DNA of 64,000 nucleotides, taken from assembly GCA_029063085.1 (NCBI GenBank), contig JAIDOW010000026.1, positions 1 through 64,000 on the forward strand, in the 5' to 3' direction. How positions within the stretch are numbered: position 1 is the first letter of the stretch; every line of letters begins with the position of its first letter. This stretch comes from Lachnospiraceae bacterium (GTDB lineage Bacteria; Bacillota; Clostridia; Lachnospirales; Lachnospiraceae). The translations under genes and the position numbers were made by a program. This document shows, piece by piece, positions 63,339-64,000 of this stretch. A model generated the notes under the pieces. That model was not told where the DNA came from. It made no database searches and saw only the letters and a list, made by a program, of their open reading frames with translations.

Positions 63339-63505
63339 ACCTATCACTCCTTGTGAAAACATATCTAACATAATCTATCCCTTTCATTTATATAATATTT
63401 CTATACCATATTAAAAATATGTGTTCATTCTGTGTATTCTATCCTAATTTTTTATTAATGCCGCTCTCTCTGATTATTATAATAAAATTAGATGGACTCT
63501 GATGT

Positions 63506-64000
63506 CTACTTGCGGATACGCTCTACACAGTTTTTCCATCCTCTGTATAGAGCATCCCTCTTTTCATCCGAAAATGCCGGTTTAAATTCTTTATCCTTTA
63601 ACCAGTTAGATTGAATTTCCTCTATATCTTTATAATATCCTATCGCCAGCCCTGCCAGATATGCAGCTCCCAATGCTGTAGTCTCTGCTACTCTTGGACG
63701 AATAATTTCCCCATTTAAAATATCTGCTTGAAATTGCAGTAAAAAATTATTGGCACTGGCACCTCCGTCTACCCTTAAGGAGTGCACTTTGATTCCGGCA
63801 TCCTCTTCCATGGCACGAATCACATCCAAAGACTGATATGCCAGCGACTCTAATACTGCTCTTACAAAATGTGCCTTTCCGCTTCCTCTGGAAAGACCAA
63901 ACACAGCCCCTCTCGCATATGCATCCCAATACGGTGCACCCAGCCCTGTAAATGCCGGCACTACATACACTCCGTTACTGTCCGGTACGGAATTCGCAAG
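63506..64000 (-). CDS. glpK: Glycerol kinase, 3' part only
   Basis: The C-terminal 164 residues of glycerol kinase; the 5' part lies beyond the right edge. Diagnostic: [33 protein letters not shown], and the ATP-binding [21 protein letters not shown], then [16 protein letters not shown]. It phosphorylates glycerol to sn-glycerol-3-phosphate. The frame is open to the last base of the window. Confidence 0.94.
   Translation of the reverse strand, partial: LANSVPDSNGVYVVPAFTGLGAPYWDAYARGAVFGLSRGSGKAHFVRAVLESLAYQSLDVIRAMEEDAGIKVHSLRVDGGASANNFLLQFQADILNGEIIRPRVAETTALGAAYLAGLAIGYYKDIEEIQSNWLKDKEFKPAFSDEKRDALYRGWKNCVERIRK

Overview
The window looks like a chromosomal segment from a low-GC Gram-positive anaerobe of the class Clostridia, most likely a gut Lachnospiraceae. 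Supporting signs are strong AGGAGG-type ribosome binding sites almost everywhere, the rpmG-secE-nusG-rplK-rplA order, meso-diaminopimelate dehydrogenase, a YugP-type zinc peptidase, a DUF1002 protein, Gram-positive CpsB/C/D-type exopolysaccharide regulators and lysine-rich Big_2 surface proteins. No rRNA, tRNA, CRISPR array, insertion sequence or integrase was recognised.

Layout. 1-536 is gene-free and holds a long nested inverted repeat (312-530), probably a structured RNA. 537-7284 carries a Cys-rich small protein, a MerR-methyltransferase fusion, the complete dTDP-L-rhamnose operon rmlA-B-D-C behind a textbook MerR-type promoter (19-bp spacer filled by a palindrome), a TetR regulator with a perfect operator, and a small membrane protein. 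7482-11446 (minus) holds ddh and the rpmG-secE-nusG-rplK-rplA operon, interrupted by palindromic intergenic repeats. 11707-23191 (minus) is one large export operon: two HlyD-like adaptors, a MacB/FtsX-type permease, two LolD-type ATPases, a lipoprotein and an ABC-2 exporter resembling LanFEG immunity transporters. It is preceded by three contiguous 11-bp direct repeats typical of OmpR-type response-regulator sites.

23534-46276 (minus) is the highlight: a complete-looking contractile injection system of the eCIS (Afp/PVC-like) type. It encodes gp25, a DUF4157 eCIS core protein, an AAA+ ATPase, a sheath, two tube proteins, small assembly factors, a LysM tube-baseplate adaptor, a VgrG-like spike, two baseplate-J proteins, tail protein I, a fibre/baseplate-like protein, a Pvc16-like cap and a DUF4280 PAAR-like tip. 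Unusually the operon also encodes three predicted membrane proteins (a tail-anchored 285-aa protein, an N-terminally anchored MORN-repeat protein and a sensor with a degenerate cyclase domain). No tape-measure protein or toxin was recognised. Two small genes, the LysM gene and the DUF6760 gene, seem to lack AUG/GUG/UUG starts at the expected place.

47039-55573 (minus) carries an exopolysaccharide control operon (unknown membrane protein, CpsB-type phosphatase, Wzz/CpsC, BY-kinase, initiating sugar-phosphate transferase) and two secreted Big_2 proteins. 55700-60352 (minus) combines a Sfp-type phosphopantetheinyl transferase, a BtrH-like protein and an acyl carrier protein with two divergent proton-antiporter-like membrane proteins, an unfamiliar combination. 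60381-64000 holds CorA, a DUF1002 protein, YugP and the 3' part of glpK, which runs off the right edge.

Links between parts: rhamnose precursors, the exopolysaccharide kinase/transferase genes and the Big_2 proteins all concern the cell surface. The export operon and the injection system suggest a competitive lifestyle. All functions are inferred from sequence alone.
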